From assembly GCA_029948255.1 (NCBI GenBank), contig JALIZF010001879.1, positions 186,001 to 250,000 on the forward strand: DNA of 64,000 bases, read 5' to 3'. The notes beneath the pieces were generated by a model. The model had not been told where the DNA came from and did not search any database. It saw only the letters and a program-made list of their open reading frames with translations. The translations under genes and the position numbers were made by a program. Shown piece by piece: positions 1 to 12,918 of this stretch (within the stretch, counting starts at the first letter, position 1; every line of letters starts with the position of its first letter). Source of the DNA: Telmatactis stephensoni. Taxonomy: Eukaryota > Cnidaria > Anthozoa > Actiniaria > Isophelliidae.

Positions 1-674
1 CCCTTGCTACTGCGCATCTCCCGCGCGCACACTTTTATTAGAGAGCATTGGTTTTACCGTGAAGAGTCTGGGCGCTAGTAAGTGAGCGACTGAAAGCGTA
101 GAAACTCTAACTTTAGCGGAGCTAGAAAAATAATGTCATTGATCCAAATTAGTACTGGGAAAAATGTAATCAAGAAATATTGTACACCGTATAATGTAGG
201 TATTTGGCCTCGAACTTTTAAATTTAGTTAATCGTATCCATCGAAAAAGCTAAGCTGGCGAGAAAATCGCGTAAATTGGTGATATCTGGTATTCGTTATG
301 TCATCGGAATGTTTTCTCTTTTGTGCTTAATACGGTGACCCCCTGTTTTTTTCTTTTTATTCGAGACAATACTTATCACTTTTTTTTATTTAAGAAATAA
401 ATACCACTTCATTGATGGGCGGGATTGTATACATTTTGTAACGCGTAATTGGGTAGAAATTTGCTTCTAGAATGCCCTTATAATCATATTTGCAACTGAA
501 TTGCCTAACAATTATCTTTAAATGACAGGATTTTAAATGAAATTGATTGATGAAATCTAATTTCTTTTAATAATATGACCATCAAACTTTTGTGTTATAT
601 TTTATAGTATGTTTAGATTAGCTTTTACTTATTGTACAGTACATACAATTTCCCGTTTTTTTCTCTCTAAGCAG
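1..674. other. Probable intron of copy A; no gene seen
   Basis: AT-rich sequence before the last exon of the first array member. It ends in a splice acceptor (AG at 673-674). I found no trace of exon 5 of the family, so the preceding exon must lie left of the window. Confidence 0.5.
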
Positions 675-951
675 ATTCTTTGTTGTATCCGTTTCTCCAT
701 TAGCAAAGGCTTGTGGTTCGTACGTTGTTTTACCGGACGACAATTCAACGTTGTCTGCCAACTGCGCCAAGTGGGGAACTGAAGGTGCAAAGTGGGGAAG
801 TACGTACCTAGGAGGATGGAGACCGTATCACCGAATGATGTACTGGGCTGGTACAGTGTCAATCGCTTTCAGTGGTAACATCTATTGGTGCGACGATCTT
901 TCAATGAATAATCTTCAAATTGGAGATTTTTGGAAAATGTTTGTACGCTGA
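675..951 (+). CDS. Secreted PAN/EGF/fibrinogen-like protein, copy A, terminal exon only
   Basis: Last coding exon of the leftmost member of a tandem family; the rest of the gene is outside the window. It begins after an acceptor AG at 673-674 in the frame used by the other copies, which enter this exon with two bases of an Arg codon already used. It reads through a Cys-Gly-Ser and LPDDNS segment, a WRPYHRMMYW segment and a YWCDDL segment to a TGA at 949-951. The same motifs end copies B, C and D. The encoded piece is the C-terminal part of the fibrinogen-like domain. Gene function is unknown; an extracellular role is inferred from the signal peptides of the other copies. Confidence is high for the exon and low for any biological role. 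Confidence 0.85.
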
Positions 952-1307
952 AAAAACTGGAAGGGGACATACCTTGATTTTACTTAAAATAGTATAGCTT
1001 CGGTCACACACTGAAATTATCGCATAGAATTATCCCTTAGCTCAAACGTAACAATGGAAAAGTTTCATGATAACCAATCAAGGCTTGAATATCCGAGAGC
1101 GAGCAAAAGCCTGCAAGAGTGATAAAGTTACAAAATTGAAATTATGTTAAGAAAATTGAAATTGTTTGTTTGCTTGTGTGATGTATGATTTGAAAGTGAA
1201 TTCGAATAATCTCGGGAGTGGCAATACTTGGGAAATGTTTGTACGTTTACTTAATAAGCAGGAGCTTTTCACTCCATTTTCTTAAAGTGGTCTGTATTGG
1301 TTGATTA

Positions 1308-2350
1308 CAATGGACACAGCTTTTTCTTAAAGTGTTATAGAGTAGTGACTTCACAAAACTAATGGACACACCTTTTTCTTCAAGTGATGTAGAGTATAGT
1401 GACTTCACCAAACTAATGGACACACCTTTTTCTTAAAGTGATGTAGAGTAGTGACTTCACCAAACTAATGGACACACCTTTTTCTTAAAGTGATATAGAG
1501 TATAGTGACTTCACCAAACTAATGGACACACCTTTTTCTTAAAGTGATGTAGAGTATAGTGACTTCACCAAACTAATGGACACACCTTTTTCTTAAAGTG
1601 ATATAGAGTATAGTGACTTCACCAAACTAATGGACACACCTTTTTCTTCAAGTGATATAGAGTATAGTGACTTCACCAAACTAATGGACACACCTTTTTC
1701 TTCAAGTGATATAGAGTATAGTGACTTCACCAAACTAATGGACACACCTTTTTTTAAAGTGATATAGAGTAGTGACTTCACCAAACTAATGGACACACCT
1801 TTTTCTTAAAGTGATATAGAGTATAGTGACTTCACCAAACTAATGGACACACCTTTTTTTAAAGTGATATAGAGTAGTGACTTCACCAAACTAATCGACA
1901 CACCTTTTTCTTAAAGTGATGTAGAGTAGTGACTTCACAAAACTAATGGATACACCTTTTTCTTAAAGTGATATAGAGTAGTGACTTCACCAAACTAATG
2001 GACACACCTTTTTCTTAAAGTGATATTGAGTAGTGACTTCACCAAACTAATGGACACACCTTTTTCTTAAAGTGATGTAGAGTAGTGACTTCACAAAACT
2101 AATGGATACACCTTTTTCTTAAAGTGATATAGAGTAGTGACTTCACAAAACTAATGGACACACCTTTCTCTTAAAGTCATACAGAGTAGTGACTTCACAA
2201 AAGTAATGGACACACCTTTTTCTTAAAGTGATATAGAGTAGTGACTTCACCAAACCAATGGACACACCTTTTTCTTAAAGTGATATAGAGTAGTGACTTC
2301 ACCAAACCAATGGACACACCTTTTTCTTAAAGTGATATAGAGTAGTGACT
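1308..2350. repeat. Minisatellite, about 20 units of 52-56 bp
   Basis: Tandem array starting about 350 bp past the copy A stop codon. Each unit contains GTGACTTCACCAAACTAATGG followed by ACACACCTTTTTCTTAAAGTGAT. Units differ by small indels (presence or absence of a TAT, TTTTT tracts) and a few substitutions. I counted about 20 starts of the GTGACTT motif. Minus-strand ORFs inside merely translate the repeat and are not genes. Confidence 0.95.
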
Positions 2351-4348
2351 TTATGTGGTACGTTTTTCTGCATCATTTCGCCGTCTTTTTTAGTTAAACT
2401 TAAAGCAACAGACATTTTAAGATAATATATATAAGAGAAAATCACATGTCACTGAAATAGAGAGCAATAATAATATGATAAGAAGCGACCAACTAGCTGA
2501 GCGTGGGCCTGAGCGTGGGCTGACCTTTCTCTCATGTAATTGCAAGTTCAAAGTTTTGTGTGTTTCGCAGGAATGCTGGAACCAGCCCACACAGCCGAGC
2601 TATAGCCCGCTATGTTTAACTACGACGTAGTGGGTGAGCCAATTCAACCTATGGATGCATGGTTTTATCAATTAGGACGCACCAGGAGACGCACAAACAT
2701 AATACTAAGAGAGCACTTGTTCAACTACCTTGTGTGATACTGCATATGCTATCACAAAGGAGGGCACGAGGGTTGACGTTGTAATTGTTTAGCAATAAAG
2801 TAAAAAATGAATAAAGTCAGGGGAAAATTACTAGGGGAGTCCATCTCGCGCTCTAGTGGTAATGATGTGTGGAACCATCCCCGAACTAGCTGAGCTATTT
2901 TTAGAACGAGCTCTGATTGGCTGCTTTCACGAGCGACCAAAAGACAATTCGAAAAATTCAATCCTGGTCGTTCTACTCTGTGCCGAGACAAGACATGTAG
3001 GGCTAGTTCGGTTTTGAAGCACTTTCCTTATAGTAATTGAGCATTCCTGAATATAGATAGAATGTTTTGAATATCCTTCGACTCTTATTCTTGGAGATAT
3101 TCTTGCAACAAAAATTCAAAACTGCCGGTCAATGACCTCGAATTCCTATTTGACCGGCAGTTTTTAAATTTTCCAAAACTTCCCCGAAAAAAAAACATTC
3201 GTACACCATCTTAAGTATTCTATCTTTATTTAGGAATGCGCATGTGCATAACGAAGCAAAGAAAGCATTATGAAAATCAATTTAGCTTTCGAATTGATTA
3301 ACAACCTATAAATACTTGTTCATTGTAAGTATATAACAAAGAAATCTATTTTCAAAAGTCCCCAGAGAACAGGGTTACGCACAATAATATGTTCAATTGT
3401 ATAAAATGTTCGAGTTTTGGATGAACAAACAGCGAAGTATATTTTCGTTTATTTCCTCGGTGATCATGGTATTGATCATGGTACTTCTTCGGGATATTAA
3501 TGATTAAATGTCCCCTCAGCCTCGGGAGGTTTAGTAAAAGTCCCTCGGCCTACGGCCTCGGGACTTCCACTAAACCTCCCTCGCCTTCGGGGACATTTAA
3601 TCACTAATATCCCTCAGGGTCATGGTATTACTTATAATAAATATTGAAGAAACACTTCGTTTTGATGAAATTCGCCAAAGATTATAGGTTTTTAAAGAAA
3701 CCGGGAGTCAAATGTCCTGCAAATGCACAACAAGAACACAAATGAGTTTTTTTTTCCATGTTTCAGGCATACGTCTTTCTACCGGGAGATATTTTCCCGC
3801 AAAAACCGCGCCGCGCGCGCCAGCTAGGCGCCACATGCATAACAAAGACGTTGCACAGCAACGAAATATATCAGTACACCCTTAAGGTTGCTCATGGTTG
3901 CTTAATTTGAATATAGCACTCTATATATGGTCTAAAGAACACTCACACGTAATCCCAAAATTCCACAAGTGATATAGATCACGCACGTGTACAATAACAA
4001 ACTCCCTAGAGGGGACTTCAACTATATTAAATGATCTTCGGGTATTTTCATTTTCATCCCTGAAAGATACCAAAATTGACGTCGTTCAAGCTATTTATCC
4101 ACAAAAGATACTAAAAAACATCTCGACATGATACAAATTTACCAGCGTCTGACCGTAAGTACCCTGAAAGTCACAAAATTCCGTGATTTTGACCTGTAAA
4201 AGAGTACGACACCAGGGGTACGACGATCATCCCCGGTCCAAAATATGAAGCCAATCCTTCGGAGTTAATTACGCATGACGTCGCGAGTTCAGTCGCGTAT
4301 CACACAGATAATTGTAGCGCAATTAAACGTAACCAACTTCGTCTTCCG
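2351..4348. other. Intergenic, no gene recognised
   Basis: Sequence between the minisatellite and the upstream region of copy B. Apart from the palindrome listed separately, I see no coding exon, tRNA or known element. Confidence 0.5.
3477..3626. repeat. Palindromic MITE-like hairpin
   Basis: Imperfect inverted repeat of about 150 bp. The left arm (GGGATATTAATGATTAAATG, then CCTCGGGAGGTTTAGT) is mirrored by the right arm (ACTAAACCTCCC ... CATTTAATCACTAATATCCC). The arms meet at a GGCCTACGGCC core. No transposase is present. Confidence 0.85.
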
Positions 4349-4546
4349 TTATGTCACGTCAGATAAATAAAAGGAAGATATGGATGCCATTGTAGTCTTC
4401 TTCCCAGGCAATTTTTCTTCTTTTGGGATCCTTTGTTGACCACCTGAGAAGGACTTGGTCCAAGCACAGGAAACCCATCCGTTAAAAACAAGCACATGAA
4501 GCCCAAGAGAAAAGACGACAGAAAAGTTAGCGTCGGCCATCGTCAA
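4349..4546 (-). CDS. Doubtful 65-residue ORF with signal-like N-terminus
   Basis: Minus-strand ORF divergent from copy B, ending about 225 bp before its TATA-like box. Residues 7-27 are hydrophobic and followed by a short-side-chain site (SCA), as in a signal peptide; the rest is basic. No family is recognised. A short piece around its start (GCGTCGGCCATCG) recurs upstream of copy D near 33060, which may mean shared upstream DNA rather than a gene. Probably chance. Confidence 0.15.
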   Translation of the reverse strand: MTMADANFSVVFSLGLHVLVFNGWVSCAWTKSFSGGQQRIPKEEKLPGKKTTMASISSFYLSDVT

Positions 4547-4639
4547 GCGCTATTGATCTGACATTGTAAATAGCGCTGTAGAAGTAATAAATTATTATTG
4601 TTATTTTCGCCAGCTGCCTGAAACTTCACATACTATTCT

Positions 4640-5081
4640 TCTTCTTTAATATAAGAACGCAGCTTGTGTCAATGTTGTGTCAGCATGACTTGCTGTTCGT
4701 TGTTTTGTGTATGAATCCATTGATCGAGCCCACTTGGCTTACTAACTGTTGTAACAAATTCATTCGTTTTCATATAAAGTATTCCAAATCAGTTTTCACT
4801 CTATTTCCCTAAAACAACAGCCATTGAGCGCGGTGTAAAAACATTGTCAGTAAATCATTGTTTCGTTTTCGCCTATTGAGAAGTGTTTCAGTTGACTTTG
4901 TCATTGCGGGAGCATATTTCAACTTAAACACACCATGCACCTCCAAAACATGAATTATTTATATTACTTTTCATTTGAAATGATTTCAAAACTGATTTAA
5001 ATTTGGTACGTGTTTCTACTCTATGCTAATTCATCAACACCAACTGGTTCTTCAGCAAAGATGGTATTGTAAACAGTAAAG
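4640..5081 (+). promoter_or_regulatory. Putative promoter and non-coding first exon of copy B
   Basis: Aligns by eye over several hundred bases with the regions upstream of copy D (33110-33520) and, in part, copy C (10999-11318). It has a TATA-like TATAAAG at 4773-4779. The likely 5' UTR exon ends at a donor after 5081 (AAAG|GTAAGA) and would join the acceptor at 6064-6065 just before the start codon. The TATA-to-donor distance is about 300 bp in both B and D. Just before the donor is a four-codon open frame, ATGGTATTGTAA, kept in B and D. Inferred from conservation only; no transcript evidence. Confidence 0.5.
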
Positions 5082-6073
5082 GTAAGAATTTGGACTACTT
5101 TCATTTATATTTGTATTGTCTTTCGCATCGATCTCAGCTTCTTCATATGATTTTCCTCTACTTTTTTGAAATTTCCTATGAGAACGTTTCACAAAGTGCT
5201 CCGATACAATTATCCCAAACGTCCAATGAAAGTCGTACGCAACTCACAAATTTAACACTCACATCAGAAATTACTCATGCGAACGGTTAAACCTTTGAAA
5301 GCTTTGTAAAACAAGGGCAGGGCCGTGTTAAACAGGATTCACACCGGTCATTGAAATGCCTGAAAAAGTCATGGAATTGCATGAGAAATACTTTGAATTG
5401 CTTGGGTCAAGAAAGTCATTGAATTTCAGATTTTGGCACGTAGGATTATTCAGTTGAAGATAGAAACTGAGGGATGGAAATGAACAAAAAAAAAACAATT
5501 TGTGTCAAACACAAAAGTCTTCGGCCAATGATAGCCGAAGATGCATGAATTCTTCAAGGATTAACGATAATCTTATGAAAGTTTTGTGGTCTGCCGAAAG
5601 TACGTCAGACCGGCATCATGCAGGTGGAAACAAAAGTGTTGCATATACTCAGGGTCCCCTATACCTTTTGCGTGAAACGTGAATGGCTGATTTATTTTTA
5701 CGTGATTTAAGGTCTAAAATCTTTTTGTGTCTACGTGAAAGCAACTTTTTATTTTTTTGTGAACGTGAAAGGGACTTTTTAGTTATCCGTGACGCGTGAA
5801 AAGACCAAATATTTTTGCGTGATTTCATTTTGCAAAGGGGTATAGGGGATCCTGTATACTACTATTCGCCAACGCGGAGTTGGCATAAACTACCTCGTTT
5901 CGACTCGCCCGGAAGACCTATGCAATGACATCTACTTTAAAACAACAGACAGTCACTCTCCAAGATATATTTAGACGTAAAAACACAGAAAACCATTACA
6001 CATGAAATGCATGGCTGATACTATATCGTGTTTCGTATAAACAATATTTAAAACCGGTTTTACAGGTACAAAA

Positions 6074-9000
6074 ATGTTGGCAAAACTTTGGCAGTGGTTT
6101 ATCGTCCTGACATGCGCAGTTGTGGTGCATGGCCTGGCCAAAGGTCCAGCAAGGGGAGAACGCAATAGAACGGCAACATTTAAGAAAATCTCTCAAGGTA
6201 ACTTACATATTGAATTCAGATTTCACCTAGTAGACTCCTTTTTTAGCCATATGATTAAATCTTGAATTCTCCAACTAGGTCACATTCTAACGGGTCACGT
6301 GATTGCAACACATGACGTCACTAGTTTCCAAGCCTGCGCACATCAGTGTTTACGAACCAACGGATGTAAATCGTATAATTATCAAGAAACAGGATCCCGT
6401 CTTCACATCTGTCAATTAAGTAATCATTCCAAGGCCTCCTCGCCAGCATCAGATTACGTCATTAAGGCAGGATACTCGTATTATGACGCTGATGATTACG
6501 TAAGTACCGGATCAATGAGATAATATCTGATTTGACATGAAATAACATGAAGATGTCAGAGGAGGTCGGCCGTTCTCGCTAAATTAAGGTGATTCATCAG
6601 TAATTCTTCTCACAATGGAAATTGGCTGAAACTTTACTTTGAAGATTTTCAGTTAGTAATGTGAAAGAATAAAAAAATATGGGGGTCTCCATGCTTGCTT
6701 AGAAAATGTTTGACTTGGAAGACTTGGTAGGGTATTTGATTGATTTGGACTGAAATAATCGTTAAGAGTGGCTCACAATTGTTACCATATTTTGACGTCA
6801 TCTATGCATCTATTAGAGTACAGACGCACGGATTTGTTTATACCTACAGCAATTTTTCGTTGTTAGGTTTCCCCTGCCTTTGTATCTAATCCTGGTCAAA
6901 ATGGAGGAACTATCTGTAACGAGAGTTATGCTGGACAACACTGTGAAATATGGATCGGTAGGTATCAAACATGCCCTTTGCTTGATATCCTACACCTTCA
7001 CATGAACCCTTTTTATTTTAAATAAACAGGACAAAACGGCTCGTCCACTGAGTTTCCAGGAAGATCTTGTTTCTACATCAAGGCCTATAGAAAGGATAAT
7101 GGTGACGGTGAATATTGGATCGATCCAACGAGGTCTGGGGGTCCCTTCCTTGTGAAGTGTGACATGACAACAGATGGAGGTAAGGCCTGTCATCTTTCCC
7201 GGCTTTCTTGGAATTACCTCCCCCCCCCCCCCCCCCCTATACGCGTAACTATAGAAACCGGCCCGGCGCCCTGCTTGTGTTTGTAGACACAAGAACTGTA
7301 TTGATAGTTCAGGGGTCAAGAAATTGCTTCAAGAACTTAATTGGGAAATACTGCAAAGAAGACGAGCAGAATCAAGACTCACTCCCATTCAAGATATCAA
7401 AGGGGTTCGATAGGAACACCTCTGCCACCATATTGTATCCCGTCCCTTCATTATAGCAGACCCCGACTGCTAATACCATCCTGAGAACTGTAGAACCAGG
7501 AGGGAGGGGATCTATCTAGGCAAACGGCTGTTCATCGTTGTTGCCTTTTGTGACGTTACAGTAGTTTTCACAGGTAGCAGCGAAACGCATAGAAGACATT
7601 CAAGTTATTTAGCGCGTCGAAAATATCGATGTTTTGGCTAAAATCCCACTTATATCATGTCTTCAAGCGGTGAAGATCTAGAAGTGTTCGAATTTGGCTA
7701 AAATTGATGTGAATTGGTCAGTTATGTAGTTATTTCTTGGGCCAGAAATCCATTGTATGGACAAAATCCTCAAGCAAATTTCAACGACTGCCTAGATAAA
7801 CAAAATTATTTGTAAGTACAATGGACATGGAAGTAACATTCTCCTACGATAAATTCTGATAAAGTAGGCTACGAGGTTTCATGATGTGAAATTTCAGACA
7901 TTTTGGACCATGTGAACTTCATATCAATCTTTTAATTCACCGAGAATGATTCGACACACCGGCCGGTATAAGAATTAGTTTTGCTGACCAAAAGATTCTC
8001 AGCTGCAGCTAGAGAGCAAGCATTTGACCTGTCACTAAGCTAACATTCTCCAACATTCCAAACAATGAGCTGTTCATATAAGTGACTTGTATACTTTGTT
8101 TCTATAGGAGGGTGGACACTTGTAAAACAGAGGATTCTAGCTACAGACACTTTACTTCCCAATACGTCAATCACTTTTCTCGATGGATATCGTAAAGTAG
8201 GGAGTCTCACAGATACTGAGTACATTTCACCAACAGCACTAAACGTCATGAAGACTGAGATGGTTTTCAATCAGATACGCTATTTGTGTCGTAAAAAGTC
8301 TGTAGGGCGTACAGTTCACGTGATGACGGCCTTGAATGACCTTGGCTTTGAGGCAGTCAGGTAAGTTAATTTGAAAAATGTGGCAAGGGCAATACTTTCG
8401 CTTTAAATATAACTGGTACTGCATTTTCTATTTACAATATTTGTTTGGAAAACGAAAGTTACTGATATAATTTTTTTATAGCTTTTGACCACGAAATAGA
8501 GCAGATGTCGTATGAGTGTGAAACGGACCGCGCCTTGCCGTGACCGTATCATTGCCGTTATGTCTATAAAAACATAACAATTTCTGCTGTATTAAACCGT
8601 GCCGTAACCGAGCGGTGCCGTTTTCACAGTCATACGAAATCTATAACTACTCTTTCTGCAATTACACACTGCAGGCTTTGAAATAAGTCCGAGCAGATGC
8701 AAAGAGTGCCTCGATTTCTTGCATGCGAAAAATTGTCACTGCAACTTGGAAATATAGTTATTATTTTTCAATGGCCCTTTGAATCGCTGCAAAAAAGAAT
8801 TAATAACACCATTGAGGTTTAAAGGCTTATTAACCGAGGGCGAGGTCTGTATGGGAAAATATCAGACCGAGCTCCGCGCAAAAAGACCGAGGTCTAATAT
8901 TTTCCCATACAGACCGAGCAAACGAGGTTAATAACTTATTTATTATATGGCTTTGAGAAGTCCCGCCAAAACAATTGCCAAACGCAAACTTTTCTTTTCA

Positions 9001-9436
9001 TCCGGGACAGCGGTCCTGATATGGCAAAATACAGACCATGCGTTAGCCAATCAGAATTCAGGAAATTATCTAGCCATATAATAAATTATATTATTTATTG
9101 CACTGTACATACCCTTTTTTCTGCTTCTCTCTATGCAGGTTCTTTGTTAACTCCACCTCTTCATTCGCAAAGGCTTGTGGTTCGTTCGTTGTTTTACCGG
9201 ACGACAATTCAACGTTGTCTCCCCACTGCGCCAAGTGGGGGAAGTTGGCAAATGGTACCACTATGGTAAACAGATGGGGACATTTTGCGTACTCAGGACG
9301 CCGGAGACCGTATCACCGAATGATGCACTGGGCTGGTACAGTGTCAATCGGTTTCCTTGGTGATATCTACTTGTGCGACGATCTTTCAACCAATAATCTT
9401 CAAATCGGAGACTTTTGGAAAATTTTTGTACGATGA
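6074..9436 (+). CDS. Secreted PAN/EGF-like/fibrinogen-like protein, copy B
   Basis: Six coding exons: 6074-6197, 6279-6499, 6867-6957, 7030-7179, 8108-8360, 9139-9436. All have GT-AG borders, phases are consistent, and they give 378 residues. Exon 1 encodes a signal peptide (WFIVLTCAVVVHG). Exon 2 encodes a PAN/apple-like domain with Cys at C-x3-C-x5-C spacing. Exon 3 should be an EGF module but keeps only two cysteines; it is 36 bp shorter than in copies C and D. Exon 4 has the fibrinogen-type YWIDP ... CDMTTDGG signature, exon 5 continues GGWTL, and exon 6 ends the domain at FVR-stop. The start was chosen because it gives the signal peptide shared with copy C. Architecture resembles proteins annotated as coral skeletal organic matrix proteins; an adhesion, matrix or lectin role is inference. 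Confidence 0.88.
8497..8645. repeat. Palindromic MITE, family M1 copy 1
   Basis: About 150 bp with inverted ends: a start like TAGAGCAGATTTCGTATGA and its mirror at the end. The interior is rich in GCCGTGACCGT and its complement. It sits in the last intron of copy B. Four other copies are at 21610-21753, 45187-45335, 50224-50382 and 54572-54720. Confidence 0.85.
8826..8940. repeat. Palindromic MITE-like element
   Basis: Inverted repeat in the last intron of copy B. TTATTAACCGAG and GGTCTGTATGGGAAAATAT are mirrored by ATATTTTCCCATACAGACC and GGTTAATAA around an ACCGAGCTCCGCGC centre. Confidence 0.85.
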
Positions 9437-10998
9437 AAAACCGAAAGGGGAAACACTTTAATATTTCATAAAGTGGTATATTCAAGGATATTAACGCTTG
9501 GGCTTTCTGCCAACCAGCTAGTATCTTGTTTCTTAATATCTCTGTTGATTTTAGAGATATTACGTCCATTTTTTATGGGAGATGTATAGATCCTCATGTG
9601 TACAGATTGAAACCAATGGTTTTGCATTTTCTTTGTCGCGTGACTTTAGATAGTCTCCTTCGCAGCCGTTTTTAGTCTCGTCACGCCACGCGAATCAGAC
9701 TAAAAACGGCTGCGAAGGAGACTAGACTATTTAGACAGTAAAAATGTTTTATTTTTTTGAAAACGGGGAGTACAACGCATTATTTTATCACGATGAAATT
9801 CACATCGGTTTTTAGTTACTTAGGGCACATATATGAATTAGTCTTTGAATGTTGTTTATCGATGTCGAATTGAAAAAGAAGACATTTGAGAAAAAGATAT
9901 ATGGAAATTAAATTATTTTAGTTCTAAAATAACTCTTTATATGAACTACGTTTCCGAACGGAAAAGTTTAATTTGTAAAGCCCTCTATGAGAGAAACAAG
10001 AAAACATACTATTCACCATGTTCACGAAAATCGGAAAGATCGATATATAGTTGTGTACCCCATTTTTAATCGAAATTCTCCAATCAAAAATTTGACCAAG
10101 CTTGTCACGTGACACTGACAAAAGCCAACGTGCATGAAAAACTCTTAGTTCAGGGATATTCAGTAAAAATTACCAAAACAACGAGATTTCCGTGATGAAT
10201 AAGACGTGATAATCATAAAACATATATTTGAGGCAAATCAGGCCAAAGCCAAGCCTTGAAATACTAGAGGTACGTTTCGGTCACATTAACACTGAGACAT
10301 GGTTATCACTTAGCTCAAACTTAACACATTTCTATTGACGACTTGTCAACGAATAATCCGCTTTAAGCTGGAGATTTTGAACAAGTGGACACACTTACAG
10401 GTCTTTATGGTCACAATAAACTCACTTTTTGCGTACACTAATTCGAATTCGGACAACACGCTGTCTCGGTATTAACGAAGACTGTACAGAACTGTATGAG
10501 GTAACTTTTAAAAAACTTCTCCTTGTGGAGAAGCACCAAATTACATTCTAGCTATATAACCTCCGTTTACAACGGTTAGGTTTAACTATCTTGTCTGGTA
10601 CTGAATATGTTACCACAAGAGGTGCTGATGTTCCAAACATTATTCAATGATACCTCAGTTGTAAAGTTAAAATAAAATCCAAGAAAGTACGTTGTTAGCG
10701 ATCGATGATGGGATGCTGAACATGTGAATGTTACAAACGGCAAAGTACTGTTGATATTTGGGAGCTTAACCATAAACCAGACGTTTTTGTCAACACGGAC
10801 GTCAAGCGCGTCCGTACGTCATAGATGAAATCTAAAACGTGAGAAAGCCTCGAAGTTCTAGCGAGAACGGGAACCTCATCTATGACGGCGCGCACGATCA
10901 AAAACGTACACGTGACGTCCGTGTTGACGAAAACATCCGTCGTGCTTAAGCTCCCTTTTAGGCTTCGTTGCGGCCCTATTTCACTGATGGAAAGCACT
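9437..10998. other. Intergenic between copies B and C
   Basis: No coding exon recognised. It contains the hairpin at 9651-9724. The copy B 3' flank resembles that of copy C for about 40 bases (GGGAAACACTTTAATATTTC), so the duplicated unit extends past the stop codon. Confidence 0.5.
9651..9724. repeat. Perfect-arm hairpin repeat
   Basis: Two 28-base arms beginning TAGTCTCCTTCGCAGCCG appear perfectly complementary and are separated by about 18 bases. This is a compact MITE or its terminal remnant. Confidence 0.9.
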
Positions 10999-11318
10999 TG
11001 GCAACTTGGTAATGAATTCATTCGTTTGCTATATTAAGCTAGTATTCCAACTGAAGAGTTAACTAGTTCCATTTCCCTAAATCAACAGCCATTCAACGCG
11101 CTTAAAAGGATATCGTCAGTAATTCATTGTTTCGCCTAATGAGAAATGTTTCAGTTGACTTTGCCATGCGGGAGCCTTATTTCAGCTTAAACACTATGCG
11201 GCTCTAAAACATTTGTTGTTTATATTACTTTTCATTTGAAATGATTCAAAAATCAATTTAAAATCAGCTGTTTTCACAAAAACCCATCTTCATCAAACTT
11301 TACCGTTCTTCAGCAAAC
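10999..11318 (+). promoter_or_regulatory. Putative upstream regulatory region of copy C (partly degenerate)
   Basis: Matches the upstream regions of copies B and D by eye, including AACAGCCATT, a GTTTCAGTTGACTTTGCCAT segment and the final TTCTTCAGCAAA. The TATA position reads CTATATTAA (11029-11037). After TTCAGCAAA the match stops, so the mini-frame and the splice donor seen in B and D are missing. Copy C must therefore use another first-exon end or be expressed differently. Confidence 0.4.
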
Positions 11319-11995
11319 TTCGAATTAATTTCACTTAATTGTTTTTCAAATGCTAGACTCTGAAAATCCAATATGTTTTGATGTCATTTTGGTTTCTGTC
11401 CAGCCAAAAATCCATGCCTTTTAGAGAAATGAGTGTGTTTGCAGTGAGCAAACAGTATTCATAACAGCTAAAATATAAGCTTCCGAGACAAACATCCAAT
11501 CAGAGACAAATAAGATTTGTTAGAGCCAATTACATTGCATGTCAAAGGCACTCGAATGGGTTTTGCCCAGAGTTTTCTTTACTGCTTTAACAAATTAAAA
11601 AGTAGAAAATTGATCGCTTCACGGCCAAATGTTTAATTGTCGGATCATCTCTAATGCTCGCGATTCGGACATTATCCTTCCATATACCAACTGCCAGAAG
11701 GGGTTTATTTACCATATATATTTGCCAGAAATCTTCGTTCTACTTGAAAGACCAACGGGTTGACCCAAGTACCTTGTTTTGACTCGTTAGCTTAATTCAT
11801 TCTACTAAGGAAAGAGCTATGCATTGAGACGCTCTACATTTCAAAGAGACGCTCTACATTTCAAAAAGACAGATAGAAATCTCATACAACCAAGATTCAA
11901 AGGTAAAAACACGAAAAAAGTTTACCCACATTATGTTAACATGTCTCGTTTCCTTCATAACCAATCTATGCAAACCGGTTTTACAGGTATTGGAA

Positions 11996-12859
11996 ATGTT
12001 GGCAAACCTCTGGCACTGGTTTATCGTTCTGACATGCGCAATTATGGCGCATGGAATGACCAAAGGTCCTGCAAGAGGAGAATTCAAGAGAATGGCAACA
12101 TTTAAGAAAATTTCTCAAGGTAAAATTCTGATATTCAGACTTTACAGAGGTGACTCCTTCGCCGCACAGGCCTCACTCTGACTCAATAAGACGATGTCAT
12201 GGTCGCCGGGATTGTTGTTGTTCTTTTGTTTTACTTATTCATATCGTTAAATCTTAATTCTCCATCTAGGTCACGTTTTAACGGATCACGTGATGGCCAC
12301 ACATTACGTTGCTAATTTTCGTGACTGCGCACATCAGTGTTTACGAACCGACGGTTGTAAATCGTACAATTACCAAGAATCAGGATCCTCTCTTCACATC
12401 TGTCAATTAAGTAGTCATTCCAAGGCCTCCGCGCTAGCATCAGATTACGTCATGAAGGCAGGATACTCTTATTATGACGCTGATGATTACGTAAGTACCG
12501 GATCAATGAGATAATATTCGATTTGGCATGAAATAACATGAAGATGTTAACTTTTTTGAATGACTGGAAGAGGGGAGAATGTCAGAGAACCGCTCTTCTC
12601 TCATTGTGAGTATATTACGCACCAGCTGATTGGTCGAGAACCAACATCAAAGAAAATCACACGCCTTCTGATTGGTTGAAGTATTTAAATTAATACTATA
12701 TGAAATAAGTAGTTTCCTTTTTTCCTGCGTCTGTACTCTAATCGATGCACAGAAGACTTCAAAATGTGGTGAGAAATACAGTCACGCCCCTCGATTTTGT
12801 CTTGTGGCTTACTCAGTAGCGGATCAAAGGTGGGTCGAAGGAGTCCACGGACTCCCCCT

Positions 12860-12918
<59 letters not shown>

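Noticed and set aside
1593..1796. 67-residue minus ORF with repeating SISLVKSLYS units
   Set aside because: It is only the minisatellite read in one frame; no other coding signal.
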